Position numbers and translations under genes: made by a program
Shown: positions 27,450 through 36,673 of the stretch, one piece after another
Layout: the number at the start of each line of letters is the position of its first letter
Position numbering within the stretch: the first letter of the stretch is position 1
The notes under the pieces: generated by a model
Database searches by the model: none
What the model was told of the DNA's origin: nothing
Seen by the model: only the letters and a program-made list of their open reading frames with translations
NCBI RefSeq assembly: GCF_029266855.1
Contig: NZ_JAQSWB010000012.1
Coordinates: forward strand, 1 to 56,736
From: Fluviicola sp.
Lineage (GTDB): Bacteria > Bacteroidota > Bacteroidia > Flavobacteriales_D > Crocinitomicaceae
Direction of reading: 5' to 3'
Length of the DNA stretch: 56,736 bases

Positions 27450-29003
27450 TCAAATAGTTTTCAGTTTAATGAACTTCTTGGTGAACGTTCCGGAATTCTT
27501 ATGCACGGTGACAATATAGTTTCCTGACGGATGTCCATCCATGGATATAGGAACCAGGTGTTCTCCGGGCTGAAACTCTTTCGAACAAACTTCGCTGACC
27601 AAAGTGCCGCTCGTATCGTAAACACGAACAGTCACTTTTTCACCCGAACATTTAAACTTCAAGGTCGTCTGATCCACACACGGATTAGGGAAGATCAAAA
27701 CATCACTCTCTTTGAAATTCTCTTCCACGCCTAAGTTACAAGAACTTAAAACCGGGATAAAATTGACCGTTTGTTCAAACATTCCCTGGATTTCGGTTGG
27801 ATCTGCTTCAAACCAATCTTTCAAAATTGACGCGTACACATCTCTGAAATCAATTTGCATCGGAACACCGGCCTGGTCAACTACCGTATTGGAAATAACA
27901 GGATTCGGGCCGATTATACCGGTATTGATGCAAGAACCAAACAAGAACAGTGGAGCAGCATCACCGTGATCCGTACCATCACTCGCATTGGAAGCAATTT
28001 GTCTTCCGAACTCGGAAAAGGTCATTCCTGCAACTCTGTGCTCTAAGCCAAGAAGGCTTAAGTCATTCTGGAATGCTGCAACGGCAGTGGAAATACGTGA
28101 AAGTAAATTTGCATGTGCCCCGGTTGTCGGAGCGCCTGAAACTACTTGTCCGTCGTGTGTATCGAATCCATTTACGTTGACGATATAAATTTTTGTTTTC
28201 AATCCCCCGGAAATCATCTGTGCAATGTATTTCAGATTCTTCGAAACGTCATCAGCGGGGTCATACATCGTGGAAAGTGAACTCCCTGCATTTGCAGCGG
28301 CGTTTACCTGGGCTCCGTAAGCATTTGCCTGCATAATCAAAGTAGACAAATATTCCATGTGCGATCCGTAATAAGTTCCGTCATTCACCTGGCCGGTTTC
28401 AACCAAATTGTAACTGTCGAAAGGGTTATTGACCGCCACCGAAAAATTCGCAGCCAATCCCTGGCAGGTTGCTGAAACTTCGTAACCCATGCTGATGGCA
28501 AAAGGGTCCGGGTTCTGTGTATCCGGGTAATCATCCGGGAAATTCGGGAATTGCTGATCCAGGTATCTGCCCAGCCAACCACGGGTTGCATTTGGATCCA
28601 GCATGCCGGAAGTCCAGATATCCATAGATCTGAAATGGGACCTGTTTTGTTCAGGATAACCCACATTTTGAATAATGGATAGACGTTCATTATTAAACAT
28701 ATCCCGCATTCCTGACATCGACGGATGCAAGGCATTTGTCGGTGTAATCGTCAGTAATTGATTTTCCGGGATCAGGATATTGGATCGCTGAACCGTCAGG
28801 TTGGCGTATTGATCAAGCGGAACCAAGGTACTTAAACCGTCATTCCCTCCATTCATTCGAATGATAACTAAAACCCTGTCTCCGGCAGATTTTGAAGACT
28901 TAAATAAATCTTCCGTAACAGCTCCGAATTTAAAGTTCTTTAAAACCAGCGGTGCTCCAATAGATGAAAGTGCAACCGACTGTACAAAATTTCTTCTTTT
29001 CAT
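27450..29003 (-). CDS. DUF1501 protein with T9SS sorting tail
   Basis: 517 residues. Starts with a Tat-like leader (MKRRNFVQSVALSSIGAPLV), then the DUF1501 region: VLVIIRMNGGNDGLSTLVP, YVNGFDTHDGQ-type sequence near 280 and MTFSEFGRQIASNASDGTDHG near 335. DUF1501 belongs to the alkaline phosphatase/sulfatase fold clan, so a secreted hydrolase is possible. The last 80 residues (DVLIFPNPCVDQTTLKFKCS, ending in a KKFIKL-type tail) are a type A T9SS sorting domain. It follows the DUF1800 gene by 21 nt. Confidence 0.9.
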   Translation of the reverse strand: MKRRNFVQSVALSSIGAPLVLKNFKFGAVTEDLFKSSKSAGDRVLVIIRMNGGNDGLSTLVPLDQYANLTVQRSNILIPENQLLTITPTNALHPSMSGMRDMFNNERLSIIQNVGYPEQNRSHFRSMDIWTSGMLDPNATRGWLGRYLDQQFPNFPDDYPDTQNPDPFAISMGYEVSATCQGLAANFSVAVNNPFDSYNLVETGQVNDGTYYGSHMEYLSTLIMQANAYGAQVNAAANAGSSLSTMYDPADDVSKNLKYIAQMISGGLKTKIYIVNVNGFDTHDGQVVSGAPTTGAHANLLSRISTAVAAFQNDLSLLGLEHRVAGMTFSEFGRQIASNASDGTDHGDAAPLFLFGSCINTGIIGPNPVISNTVVDQAGVPMQIDFRDVYASILKDWFEADPTEIQGMFEQTVNFIPVLSSCNLGVEENFKESDVLIFPNPCVDQTTLKFKCSGEKVTVRVYDTSGTLVSEVCSKEFQPGEHLVPISMDGHPSGNYIVTVHKNSGTFTKKFIKLKTI

Positions 29004-29024
29004 AGTTTCTGATTTTGGCTACAC

Positions 29025-30635
29025 TTAAATTACTTGTGACTCTGGCAATTGGAACAATCTGTAAAGTACAAACTCAATGCGTTGGCGTACCGGTGTACTT
29101 ACTGTTGTGTTTCCCGGATCCGCCAAATAATCATTGTATTGGATCGTCCACTCAAAATCAGGCTGACCATTCGTTAAAATGGATTTCAGAATAGCTTTTT
29201 CAATAACCGAAACTCCCTTGCAGGTAAAGACCGTCAAAATATCATCTATCACCTGTGGGGCACTTGATGGCAAACTTAAATTATTGACAAGGTTCAGGGC
29301 ATTTAATTTGAATGGATTTCCGTTAACTACAATTCCAGGGGTAATCGTCATGTATGAACCCAAATCAAATCTCAATTTCAATAAGCTGGAATTCGCCCAT
29401 AATCTGGAGAAAGCAGGAGTTTGGTAATAAGCCGTCCAGCCACCCACACTCGGTGCTCTCAAATATTCCATTCCCATCACCTGGGACAAATAATAAAGAT
29501 TCAGATAAATTTCATAATTAACCGGAACGGTATAACCCGGAACGGAGCCGGAAGCATTCAGCATAGAGAACAACAATTCCAATGGATTCTTGATGATTGA
29601 TCCGCGAACCGAAATATCATAAAAATGCTCACTTTTCAGCAATTGTTCTATAACCGGCTGTACTTCGAAATTATTTGAACTAAGTGTGGAAGCCATATCT
29701 GCAATCACAGTGCTTTCTACACTTGGTGTCAGATCATAGTTAACAAACCAGCGGTAAATTTTCCGGCATAAATACTTAGCCATATCCGGCTGACTGAAAA
29801 TGACATCAATGTAATTTGCATATTCGAGGTTTCCTGCATCCGGGATAACTGTTGAACCGAAATAAGGACTCAATGTTTTACTCGAAGTGTCATGCAGGAT
29901 CGGATAAAAGACATTGGTAGGCTGGGAAGCTGTTGTGCTATACAAATCCGTTACTGTCCACCCGGTTAAAATTTTAGCTCCGGCGGCAACGTCAGCTTCC
30001 GTATAATTGGAGTAATCTCCGGGTCCTACCTGCGGGCCTTTCCCGACGGTAAACAATTCCAGTAATTCTCTTGCATAATTCTCATTCGGTGAGAACGGGT
30101 TATTGGTTGCCCCATTTAGAAATAAAAGCATCATCGGATCGATCGTCATATCCTTTACCAGTTGCTTAAAGTTTCCAAGATAGTTCAGTCGGTATTTTTC
30201 ATGCATCCCGTAAACAGCTTTCGCTTCATTGGTTCCGTCAACCCCAAAATGATTGTCCCAGAACAAACACATTTTTTCCTGGATACTCACATTGGGTTGA
30301 TTAATACGTTGCATAAACCAGGCTCCTAATGAGAACAAGCGGGCATTGTTTGTTGGCCCGGGACTTGCCGGATAAACATCATTAATCCACGTTGAACCGG
30401 TTGCGGTAACTGCTTCATCCGGATGGAAAGCCAATGGAGGGGAAACACTTACGGGTGTTAATAGTTGAGCAACAGTCGCATTCATCCCATTGCTTACAGC
30501 TTGTGTAATCTGGTTGAAAGTAGGTCCAAACATGGTTCTTCGCAACAAATGAGCAGCTTCTGCCTTTGTCCAGGAACCGGTGTATGGAGTTAAACTTAAT
30601 GAGATGGGCTCCTGTACATTTTCTTCAGGAATCAT
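29025..30635 (-). CDS. DUF1800 family protein
   Basis: About 536 residues from the ATG at 30635; the reading frame continues to a TTG at 30707 without a better start. Diagnostic DUF1800 pieces: AEAAHLLRRTMFGPTFNQI near the start, MCLFWDNHFGVDG, ENYARELLELFTVGKGP, and DMAKYLCRKIYRWFVNYD. Function unknown; the gene is nearly always paired with DUF1501, as here, and the two products probably act together outside the cytoplasm. No clear signal peptide is seen. Confidence 0.9.
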   Translation of the reverse strand: MIPEENVQEPISLSLTPYTGSWTKAEAAHLLRRTMFGPTFNQITQAVSNGMNATVAQLLTPVSVSPPLAFHPDEAVTATGSTWINDVYPASPGPTNNARLFSLGAWFMQRINQPNVSIQEKMCLFWDNHFGVDGTNEAKAVYGMHEKYRLNYLGNFKQLVKDMTIDPMMLLFLNGATNNPFSPNENYARELLELFTVGKGPQVGPGDYSNYTEADVAAGAKILTGWTVTDLYSTTASQPTNVFYPILHDTSSKTLSPYFGSTVIPDAGNLEYANYIDVIFSQPDMAKYLCRKIYRWFVNYDLTPSVESTVIADMASTLSSNNFEVQPVIEQLLKSEHFYDISVRGSIIKNPLELLFSMLNASGSVPGYTVPVNYEIYLNLYYLSQVMGMEYLRAPSVGGWTAYYQTPAFSRLWANSSLLKLRFDLGSYMTITPGIVVNGNPFKLNALNLVNNLSLPSSAPQVIDDILTVFTCKGVSVIEKAILKSILTNGQPDFEWTIQYNDYLADPGNTTVSTPVRQRIEFVLYRLFQLPESQVI

Positions 30636-30695
30636 AATAGTACGTTTTAGCGGGAGGAATTTAAAACAAAAAGTCGGAATCGGCAAGATGAATTG

Positions 30696-30731
30696 AGTAT
30701 CCTGCAAATTTCAACCAATTTACAGGATACT
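30696..30731. repeat. Inverted repeat between CotH and DUF1800 genes
   Basis: AGTATCCTG (30696-30704) and CAGGATACT (30723-30731) form a 9-bp stem in the 125-nt gap. There is no T run, so it is more likely an mRNA processing or stability element than a terminator. Confidence 0.4.
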
Positions 30732-30760
30732 GATCAATATTCAACGACGGAGCTTATACG

Positions 30761-33025
30761 CTAATATTTAATCAACTGGATGGTCTGTGCATTCCCTTGT
30801 TGATCTCGGATCCGCAGTAAATAATTTCCCGATTGCCATGTTTCCGCATTCAATACCGTTAACGAATTCTCCATAGTACCGGTTGTAATCTCACGCCCCG
30901 ACAAGTCATAAACTGCATATATTCCTGTAACATCACTTTGGATGGTAAAGTTTAGATTACTTGGATTCGGATAAATATGTGCTAACGGCACTGAGAATTC
31001 GTTCAGACCCAGGGCACAGTTATTCAAGGCATCAAATGTAGGACCTGCAAAAGTGAAAGTTCCTCCATCCGGACATCGGGCATAGGAAATATCCTCTGAT
31101 TGGGTTCCGAAATCAACCTGATCATAAATCGTTGTTCCGTCTGAAAGCACACAGGATTCACCTGAAGCACTCAACTTAAAACTGGCATGCAATCCGCTTT
31201 GTTCCGAATCGCTGTCCACCCAAATAACCAGTACATCATTGGCATTGATTGCAGTTCCCAACGGGATTTGCCACTTGGTCAGGTTGGTCACATCATCTGT
31301 CAGGTACAAGCCGGACAAATCTTTTGCTGTTGAAGTGTTATTATATAATTCGACCCAATCATCGTTTTCGCCATTTGAATCGTAAGCAGTTGAACCATTA
31401 TCAGCCATCAATTCGTTGATCAGAATATCACCCAGGGCTGGCAAAACGATTGCAATATTCAACGTGTGGAATTCATGTTCGGCACGGCTTGGGCTAAAAA
31501 TTCCGGCATTTGCATTTTCAGCATAAATGTAATACTCCATCGTGATACCGTTCAGGACCACATCCACTCCATACACGTGATCTCCGGCTGTTCCGTCATT
31601 GTGCATTCCATCATCAAACAATTGAACACGGTTAAATCGCAGCGGGTGTTCCAAACGGTATCCCATATAAACCACAGATTCATTTGTACAGGTAGCTGTA
31701 ATAGTAATTGTTTCTCCGTAAGCAGGAGAATTATTACTTGCTGCGTGAGCTGTAATTGCAGGTGCTGCCAGCAAATAATCTGCATTCGACTGGAAATAAG
31801 TCACCCGTGCATCCATTAATTGTTGAATTCCGGGAATTGAAGATCCTGCCGGACCTCCGCCTGTTACAGATGTTGTCAATCCGTTTTGAAATTGAGTATA
31901 GGTATAAAACTTATATGGATCAGCCTGAACCGATGCATCAATAGTTGTACGCAGTGTATTGGCAGTTGTTAAGTAATCTCCAGAAGCAAAAACTTCCTGA
32001 ACAATTGTTCTGAGGTGCGCCATATACATGCGCTTATACATCGGGTTAGCAAGGATTTTCATGATCAGCGGATGATTTGCCGATGTACTGTTTGAAAAGG
32101 GATCAAGTGTGGTTGCCGTGTAGGATTGTCCCTGTACCGGACCTCCGGGAAAACCTGCAAAACTCATGTTCAAATCCCAGATAGTTGTAATAAAGCGATC
32201 ATTCAAATCTTTATACAGGTAATAGTTCTGACGAAATGCACCGGAATAGGAATCCAGGTTCACAAGTACGTTGTTGTATGCCAGCATCCAGATCGCGCGA
32301 TCCATATCCAGTTTGGATTCAATTGCGGAAAAATCATTGTTCAAGGTATTAATCAAATCTACCAGGTCATTCCATCCGTAATCCGATTTCAGCTCGTAAC
32401 CATTTGAATACAGCGAACTATCCGAGCCCAGGTATTTCAGATCAGGGTTAACGGTACTTCCGGGTCCGGCTCCGCCAACAGGATTACATTTGATGAATGA
32501 ACCATCCGAAGTATAATAATGATCTCCGTTGAACTTGTCATTAATGGATTCAGCGCTGGAATACAATCCGCGTAATGTTCCGTTGATGTAAACATTGGCA
32601 AAATTTGCTTTCGGGCAATCCATGTACTGCTCCAAGATCGCATAAGAAAGTACTTCCCGGATCATCGACGGATCCTGGTAACCATTCTGAAGTTTGATGT
32701 CCGTGTATCCTTCGTAATCATAACTTCCGTGAATATAATCCAGTTCGATGTGGAGCGGGTTTTTATTATTGTTTTGATTGTAAGAGCTGTTGCCTTTGTA
32801 TTTTACACCGACGCTGTCAAAGGTGATTCCGTTGATCCGAACAGAATCTGCAAGCAAATAATCTTCTGTGGTAGTCGCAAGTGCATCCAGCTGTGTGTCC
32901 CAATTTGAGAAGCCGAAGAATATTTCGATTTTTTGAACGCTTGCTCTATCGTAGAGCCCCTGCGCAAGAGCTGATCCGGTGAATAATGTGCAGGCTAGCA
33001 CCACCAGTAAGAAAGTTTGTTTCAT
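30761..33025 (-). CDS. Secreted CotH-kinase/lamin-tail protein with T9SS tail
   Basis: 754 residues: signal peptide (MKQTFLLVVLACTLFTGSALA); CotH domain about 30-390 (VGVKYKGNSSYNQNNNKNPL, LSYAILEQYMDCPKANFANV, ITTIWDLNMSFAGFP with the Asp of the kinase-like active site); then a lamin-tail domain about 535-650 (ILINELMADNGSTAYDSNGE); then a type A T9SS sorting tail (HIYPNPSNLNFTIQSD). CotH proteins are atypical kinases that phosphorylate spore-coat or other secreted proteins. Here a cell-surface or secreted kinase is likely. First gene of the CotH-DUF1800-DUF1501 row. Confidence 0.9.
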   Translation of the reverse strand: MKQTFLLVVLACTLFTGSALAQGLYDRASVQKIEIFFGFSNWDTQLDALATTTEDYLLADSVRINGITFDSVGVKYKGNSSYNQNNNKNPLHIELDYIHGSYDYEGYTDIKLQNGYQDPSMIREVLSYAILEQYMDCPKANFANVYINGTLRGLYSSAESINDKFNGDHYYTSDGSFIKCNPVGGAGPGSTVNPDLKYLGSDSSLYSNGYELKSDYGWNDLVDLINTLNNDFSAIESKLDMDRAIWMLAYNNVLVNLDSYSGAFRQNYYLYKDLNDRFITTIWDLNMSFAGFPGGPVQGQSYTATTLDPFSNSTSANHPLIMKILANPMYKRMYMAHLRTIVQEVFASGDYLTTANTLRTTIDASVQADPYKFYTYTQFQNGLTTSVTGGGPAGSSIPGIQQLMDARVTYFQSNADYLLAAPAITAHAASNNSPAYGETITITATCTNESVVYMGYRLEHPLRFNRVQLFDDGMHNDGTAGDHVYGVDVVLNGITMEYYIYAENANAGIFSPSRAEHEFHTLNIAIVLPALGDILINELMADNGSTAYDSNGENDDWVELYNNTSTAKDLSGLYLTDDVTNLTKWQIPLGTAINANDVLVIWVDSDSEQSGLHASFKLSASGESCVLSDGTTIYDQVDFGTQSEDISYARCPDGGTFTFAGPTFDALNNCALGLNEFSVPLAHIYPNPSNLNFTIQSDVTGIYAVYDLSGREITTGTMENSLTVLNAETWQSGNYLLRIRDQQGNAQTIQLIKY

Positions 33026-33107
33026 GTCGTAGTTTTTCCTATGACAGCATTTGTTACCAAAGGTTTAACGAATGATTAAAATAAAATGAAACCAATCAAC
33101 TATCCCC

Positions 33108-34052
33108 TTATGAATCAAGATTATCGGATTCAGCATTGACAAAAACAATGTTTCTTTTCAGACCAGAAAACTTGGTTCTCTTGACGGCACTTCCTTTAAA
33201 GATCGTTTGAAAAGCCAACTCATCCAATTCCAGCCAGTCCTGTTTCGAGAAGTTCAGAATTTCCTGTCTGGGTTCAAAACTCAGTTCGGTATGTGGTTTT
33301 GAAAAGCGATTCCAGGGACAAACATCCTGGCAAATGTCGCAGCCGTAGACCCAATTCTTCATATTACCGCGAAAAAGTTCCGGCAAATCGGAGTCTTTCA
33401 ATTCAATCGTAGCATATGAAATACACTTTGATCCGTTAACGATATAAGGTGCTTCGATTGCATCTGTGGGACAGGCATCAATGCATTTGGTGCATGTACC
33501 GCAGTAATCCCGTATTGGGCCATCCGGTTCCACTTCCAAATCACAAATGATTTCTGCCAGAAAGAAAAATGAACCCGCTTTCGGTTGTATTAAATTCCCG
33601 TTTTTGCCAAGCCAGCCAACACCACTTTTCTCCGCCCATGCTTTTTCCAGGATCGGGGCACTATCAACAAACACCCGCCCCTCAATTTCTCCTATCTGTT
33701 CCTGTAATTCGGAAACCAGTTGTTTCAATTTGGCCCTCACTACATCGTGGTAATCCAGGCCATATGCATACTTTGATATTTGAAAAGAATCCTCTCGCTG
33801 AGTTGCTTTCGGAAAGTAATTATATGCTAAAGAAATAACCGTCTTTGCACCGGGAACCAATAAGCGCGGATCAAGCCGAAGGTCAAAGTGATTCTCCATA
33901 TAGGACATCTTGCCATGCTTTTCAGCTCTCAGCCAGGAGACCAGCCTGGGTTCTTCGGATGCTAAAAAGTCTGCCCTGGAAAACCCCACGTGCAGAAAGC
34001 CCATTTCTTCTGCTTTTGTCCGAATCAGATTTTTCAGTTGCTCTTGTTGCAT
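33108..34052 (-). CDS. queG: Epoxyqueuosine reductase
   Basis: 314 residues. Last step of queuosine synthesis in tRNA: reduces epoxyqueuosine using cobalamin and two 4Fe-4S clusters. Cysteines are in place: C184, C187, C190, C194 (CGTCTKCIDAC) and C210, C238, C241, C245 (CDICQDVC). D130 in VFVDSAPILEKAWA is the likely proton donor. The C-terminal HEAT-like extension seen in some homologs is short here. Single gene. Confidence 0.95.
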   Translation of the reverse strand: MQQEQLKNLIRTKAEEMGFLHVGFSRADFLASEEPRLVSWLRAEKHGKMSYMENHFDLRLDPRLLVPGAKTVISLAYNYFPKATQREDSFQISKYAYGLDYHDVVRAKLKQLVSELQEQIGEIEGRVFVDSAPILEKAWAEKSGVGWLGKNGNLIQPKAGSFFFLAEIICDLEVEPDGPIRDYCGTCTKCIDACPTDAIEAPYIVNGSKCISYATIELKDSDLPELFRGNMKNWVYGCDICQDVCPWNRFSKPHTELSFEPRQEILNFSKQDWLELDELAFQTIFKGSAVKRTKFSGLKRNIVFVNAESDNLDS

Positions 34053-34225
34053 GATCTAAATACAAAGTGCCTTGTTGGTATTCCTGGTGAATACAGCACC
34101 TAAAATTAGCAATACCAATTGAGTTTTGAAAACAGGTCAACTAATCTGCTGAATCACAATAAATTGTATTTTATTTTTTTAGCGCGACCAGATACTTTAA
34201 TTTTACCCAAATAAAAAATCATTAT

Positions 34226-35014
34226 ATGAAAAACCTATTTTTAATAATGCTTCCATTAGTTGGCGCATTTTCCTTATTTGCTCAAAAATCCGAATACACC
34301 TATGTAGATGGCCTTCTAACTGTTGACGGGGTTGAAGTAGCAAAAATCACCAAAATCAAAGACACTGAGAACATGGGACTCACCAGCACTTTTGAAGTAA
34401 GTTCAATGAGTGGAGAAAAATTGATCATAGGGGCATACGCCGGTGAATTTGAACAGGATCCCAACAACAATATGGACCACTTTTACCGGATTACTTTTTT
34501 GACAGCCAACCAAATTGGCATTTTCACGGTATCAAAAATGGGCGCAGAAAAGTCCTTTGCCAAACTTCTAGGGAAAAGCGGCATTTTTGCCGATGGTGGA
34601 ATAGACGATAAAAAAGTACAGGAATTCATTGCCAAAAAAGGAAAAGCACCTAAAATCGCTATGGATTACTCACTTGTAAACCGCAATAAAAGCTGGCCGC
34701 TCAACTTAAAGGAGGACAAAAACATAGAACAGGATTCAAAAATTATCGGGAGCTTCAAGGACGTAAGTGTTAAAAGTACCGGGAACGATACGTATGAGTT
34801 TAGGTTACCTTCTGGCGTGATGATCGCTAAAGCCACATTTACAGGAGGAAATAATGCAAAAAACATGGAGATGCATACGATGAAAGACAATTTGAAACGC
34901 ACGGTACCAATTGCCTCAGCTGATAATGTTACATTCAGTGCTTCATCCATTGACCGCAATCAGCTGGTTTTGGAAAGAATTGTAAAATGGCTGGTAGCCA
35001 ATCAATATTTATAA
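34226..35014 (+). CDS. Secreted protein of unknown function
   Basis: 262 residues with a signal peptide (MKNLFLIMLPLVGAFSLFAQ). The rest is mixed beta/loop sequence, e.g. YTYVDGLLTVDGVEVAKITK and YRITFLTANQIGIFTVSKMG, with no motif I recognise, no Cys after the leader and no T9SS tail. Single gene; a perfect palindrome 21 nt after its stop probably ends transcription. Confidence 0.75.
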   Translation: MKNLFLIMLPLVGAFSLFAQKSEYTYVDGLLTVDGVEVAKITKIKDTENMGLTSTFEVSSMSGEKLIIGAYAGEFEQDPNNNMDHFYRITFLTANQIGIFTVSKMGAEKSFAKLLGKSGIFADGGIDDKKVQEFIAKKGKAPKIAMDYSLVNRNKSWPLNLKEDKNIEQDSKIIGSFKDVSVKSTGNDTYEFRLPSGVMIAKATFTGGNNAKNMEMHTMKDNLKRTVPIASADNVTFSASSIDRNQLVLERIVKWLVANQYL

Positions 35015-35035
35015 CAGCTATCCAAATTATTGGAT

Positions 35036-35073
35036 GAATAGTAAAGGCGGAAAATTTTCCGCCTTTACTATTC
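35036..35073. terminator. Perfect 38-bp palindrome between convergent genes
   Basis: Every base from 35036 to 35073 pairs with its mirror (centre aaaattttcc region). It lies between the ends of the orphan secreted-protein gene and ruvB, so it most likely acts as a two-way terminator, though the T runs are short. Confidence 0.7.
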
Positions 35074-35082
35074 TATATTTAT

Positions 35083-36105
35083 TTAAAACAAACCGCCTTG
35101 TTGCCATCCCATATCAAAACCCAAGTGCTCAAAAGCCTTTTGAGTTGCTTTTCTTCCACGCGGGGTTCTCATTAAAAATCCTTCCTGGATCAAAAACGGT
35201 TCGTAGACCTCTTCCAGCGTACCAGCATTTTCTCCGATAGCAGTTGCAATGGTAGTCAATCCAACCGGTCCGCCTTTAAATTTATCGATCAATGCTTTCA
35301 GAATCCTGTTATCCATTTCGTCCAGACCGTATTTATCCACATTCAATGCATCCAGTGCGTGTTTGGTAATAGCAAGCGTAATAGTTCCGTCACCTTTAAC
35401 CTGTGCAAAATCGCGCACTCTTCTCAAAATAGAATTTGCAATTCGGGGGGTTCCCCTACTTCGTCTTGAAATTTCGTAAGCCGCTTCATCCTGGATTGGA
35501 ATATCCAACAATTCCGCTGAACGTCCGATAATGGAAGATAAAGTTTCCATATCGTAGTATTCCAGGCGAGAGTTAATCCCGAATCGTGCCCGTAAAGGGG
35601 CAGTAAGCAATCCTGAGCGTGTTGTTGCACCAATCAGGGTAAACGGATTCAAACTGATCTGAACTGTTCTTGCATTCGCTCCTGAGTCAATCAGGATATC
35701 AATGCAATAATCTTCCATTGCAGAATAAAGGTATTCTTCCACTACCGGACTCAAACGATGGATTTCATCAATAAACAGCACATCACCTGTTCCAAGATTC
35801 GTCAGCAAACCGGCAAGATCACCTGGCTTATCCAAAACAGGGCCGCTGGTAACTTTAAATCCGACATTGAGTTCATTGGCAATGATATTAGCCAAAGTCG
35901 TTTTTCCGAGTCCCGGAGGACCATGCAAGAGCACGTGATCCAATGGTTCATTCCGCTGCTTCGCTGCTTTGACAAAAATCTCCAGGTTTTCAACTACCTG
36001 CGGCTGACCGGCAAAGTCATTCAATAATTTCGGCCGCAATACTTTATCGTACTCCTTTTCCGGATTTGATGCCTCGGATCGATAGTCAAATGATTCCTCT
36101 TCCAT
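35083..36105 (-). CDS. ruvB: Holliday junction helicase RuvB
   Basis: About 340 residues from the ATG at 36105 (an upstream TTG at 36126 is in frame but unlikely). AAA+ ATPase that drives branch migration with RuvA. Walker A GPPGLGKT (62-69), Walker B LFIDEIHR (about 110-117), sensor [18 protein letters not shown], and a winged-helix C-terminus ([16 protein letters not shown]). Single gene; ruvA and ruvC are not nearby. Confidence 0.98.
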   Translation of the reverse strand: MEEESFDYRSEASNPEKEYDKVLRPKLLNDFAGQPQVVENLEIFVKAAKQRNEPLDHVLLHGPPGLGKTTLANIIANELNVGFKVTSGPVLDKPGDLAGLLTNLGTGDVLFIDEIHRLSPVVEEYLYSAMEDYCIDILIDSGANARTVQISLNPFTLIGATTRSGLLTAPLRARFGINSRLEYYDMETLSSIIGRSAELLDIPIQDEAAYEISRRSRGTPRIANSILRRVRDFAQVKGDGTITLAITKHALDALNVDKYGLDEMDNRILKALIDKFKGGPVGLTTIATAIGENAGTLEEVYEPFLIQEGFLMRTPRGRKATQKAFEHLGFDMGWQQGGLF

Positions 36106-36673
36106 ATTCTGATTGTAAAAATACAAAATATGTATTCACTTTTATGAAACACCTGGTTAGAGCGGTGTTAAAAATTACGACGAAAAATATTTTTTTCACA
36201 CGCTGTTCGTTTTTTTTGTTCAAAACAAGCATATAGTTGATTATCAATAGCGTAAAATTTATATTTGGATTTACCTGTAAGTAATTACAAGGAAACAATA
36301 ACAACTATTCACATCCGCAATCACCAGTTTAATCCGGAATACCGGATAGCTGGAAATGACAGATGTCTTGTATAAAATGTAAATGCCTCAATTTGGTTGA
36401 TGAAAAGATTTTTTATTCTTTCTGAGCCAAATAGGTATTAGTCGTGTAAAAACGAAATAGTCAACAGAACCAGCGACCTTAATCGAATTGGCTGGCAAAC
36501 CGAATGGTAATCTGTTCCTGTCAGCCTTATGACAACATGTTTTAAGATGACTATGGAAACAAACATGTATACACTAGCACTGAACATGAGATCAAGACAC
36601 CCTCCTTGATGTGTAATCTCATTGGAAACAACTACGATAATCAAATTACTATTTACATCAAAAATGAATCAAA
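36106..36673. other. Non-coding spacer, divergent genes
   Basis: 568 nt between ruvB and the protease gene, with no credible ORF. It holds an inverted repeat acatgttt (36535-36542) and aaacatgt (36561-36568). No clear promoter match was found for either gene. Confidence 0.4.

Noticed and set aside
24585-36375. Word atgacagatgtctt near 24585 and near 36360
   Set aside because: A 14-base match is expected by chance several times in a window of this size.
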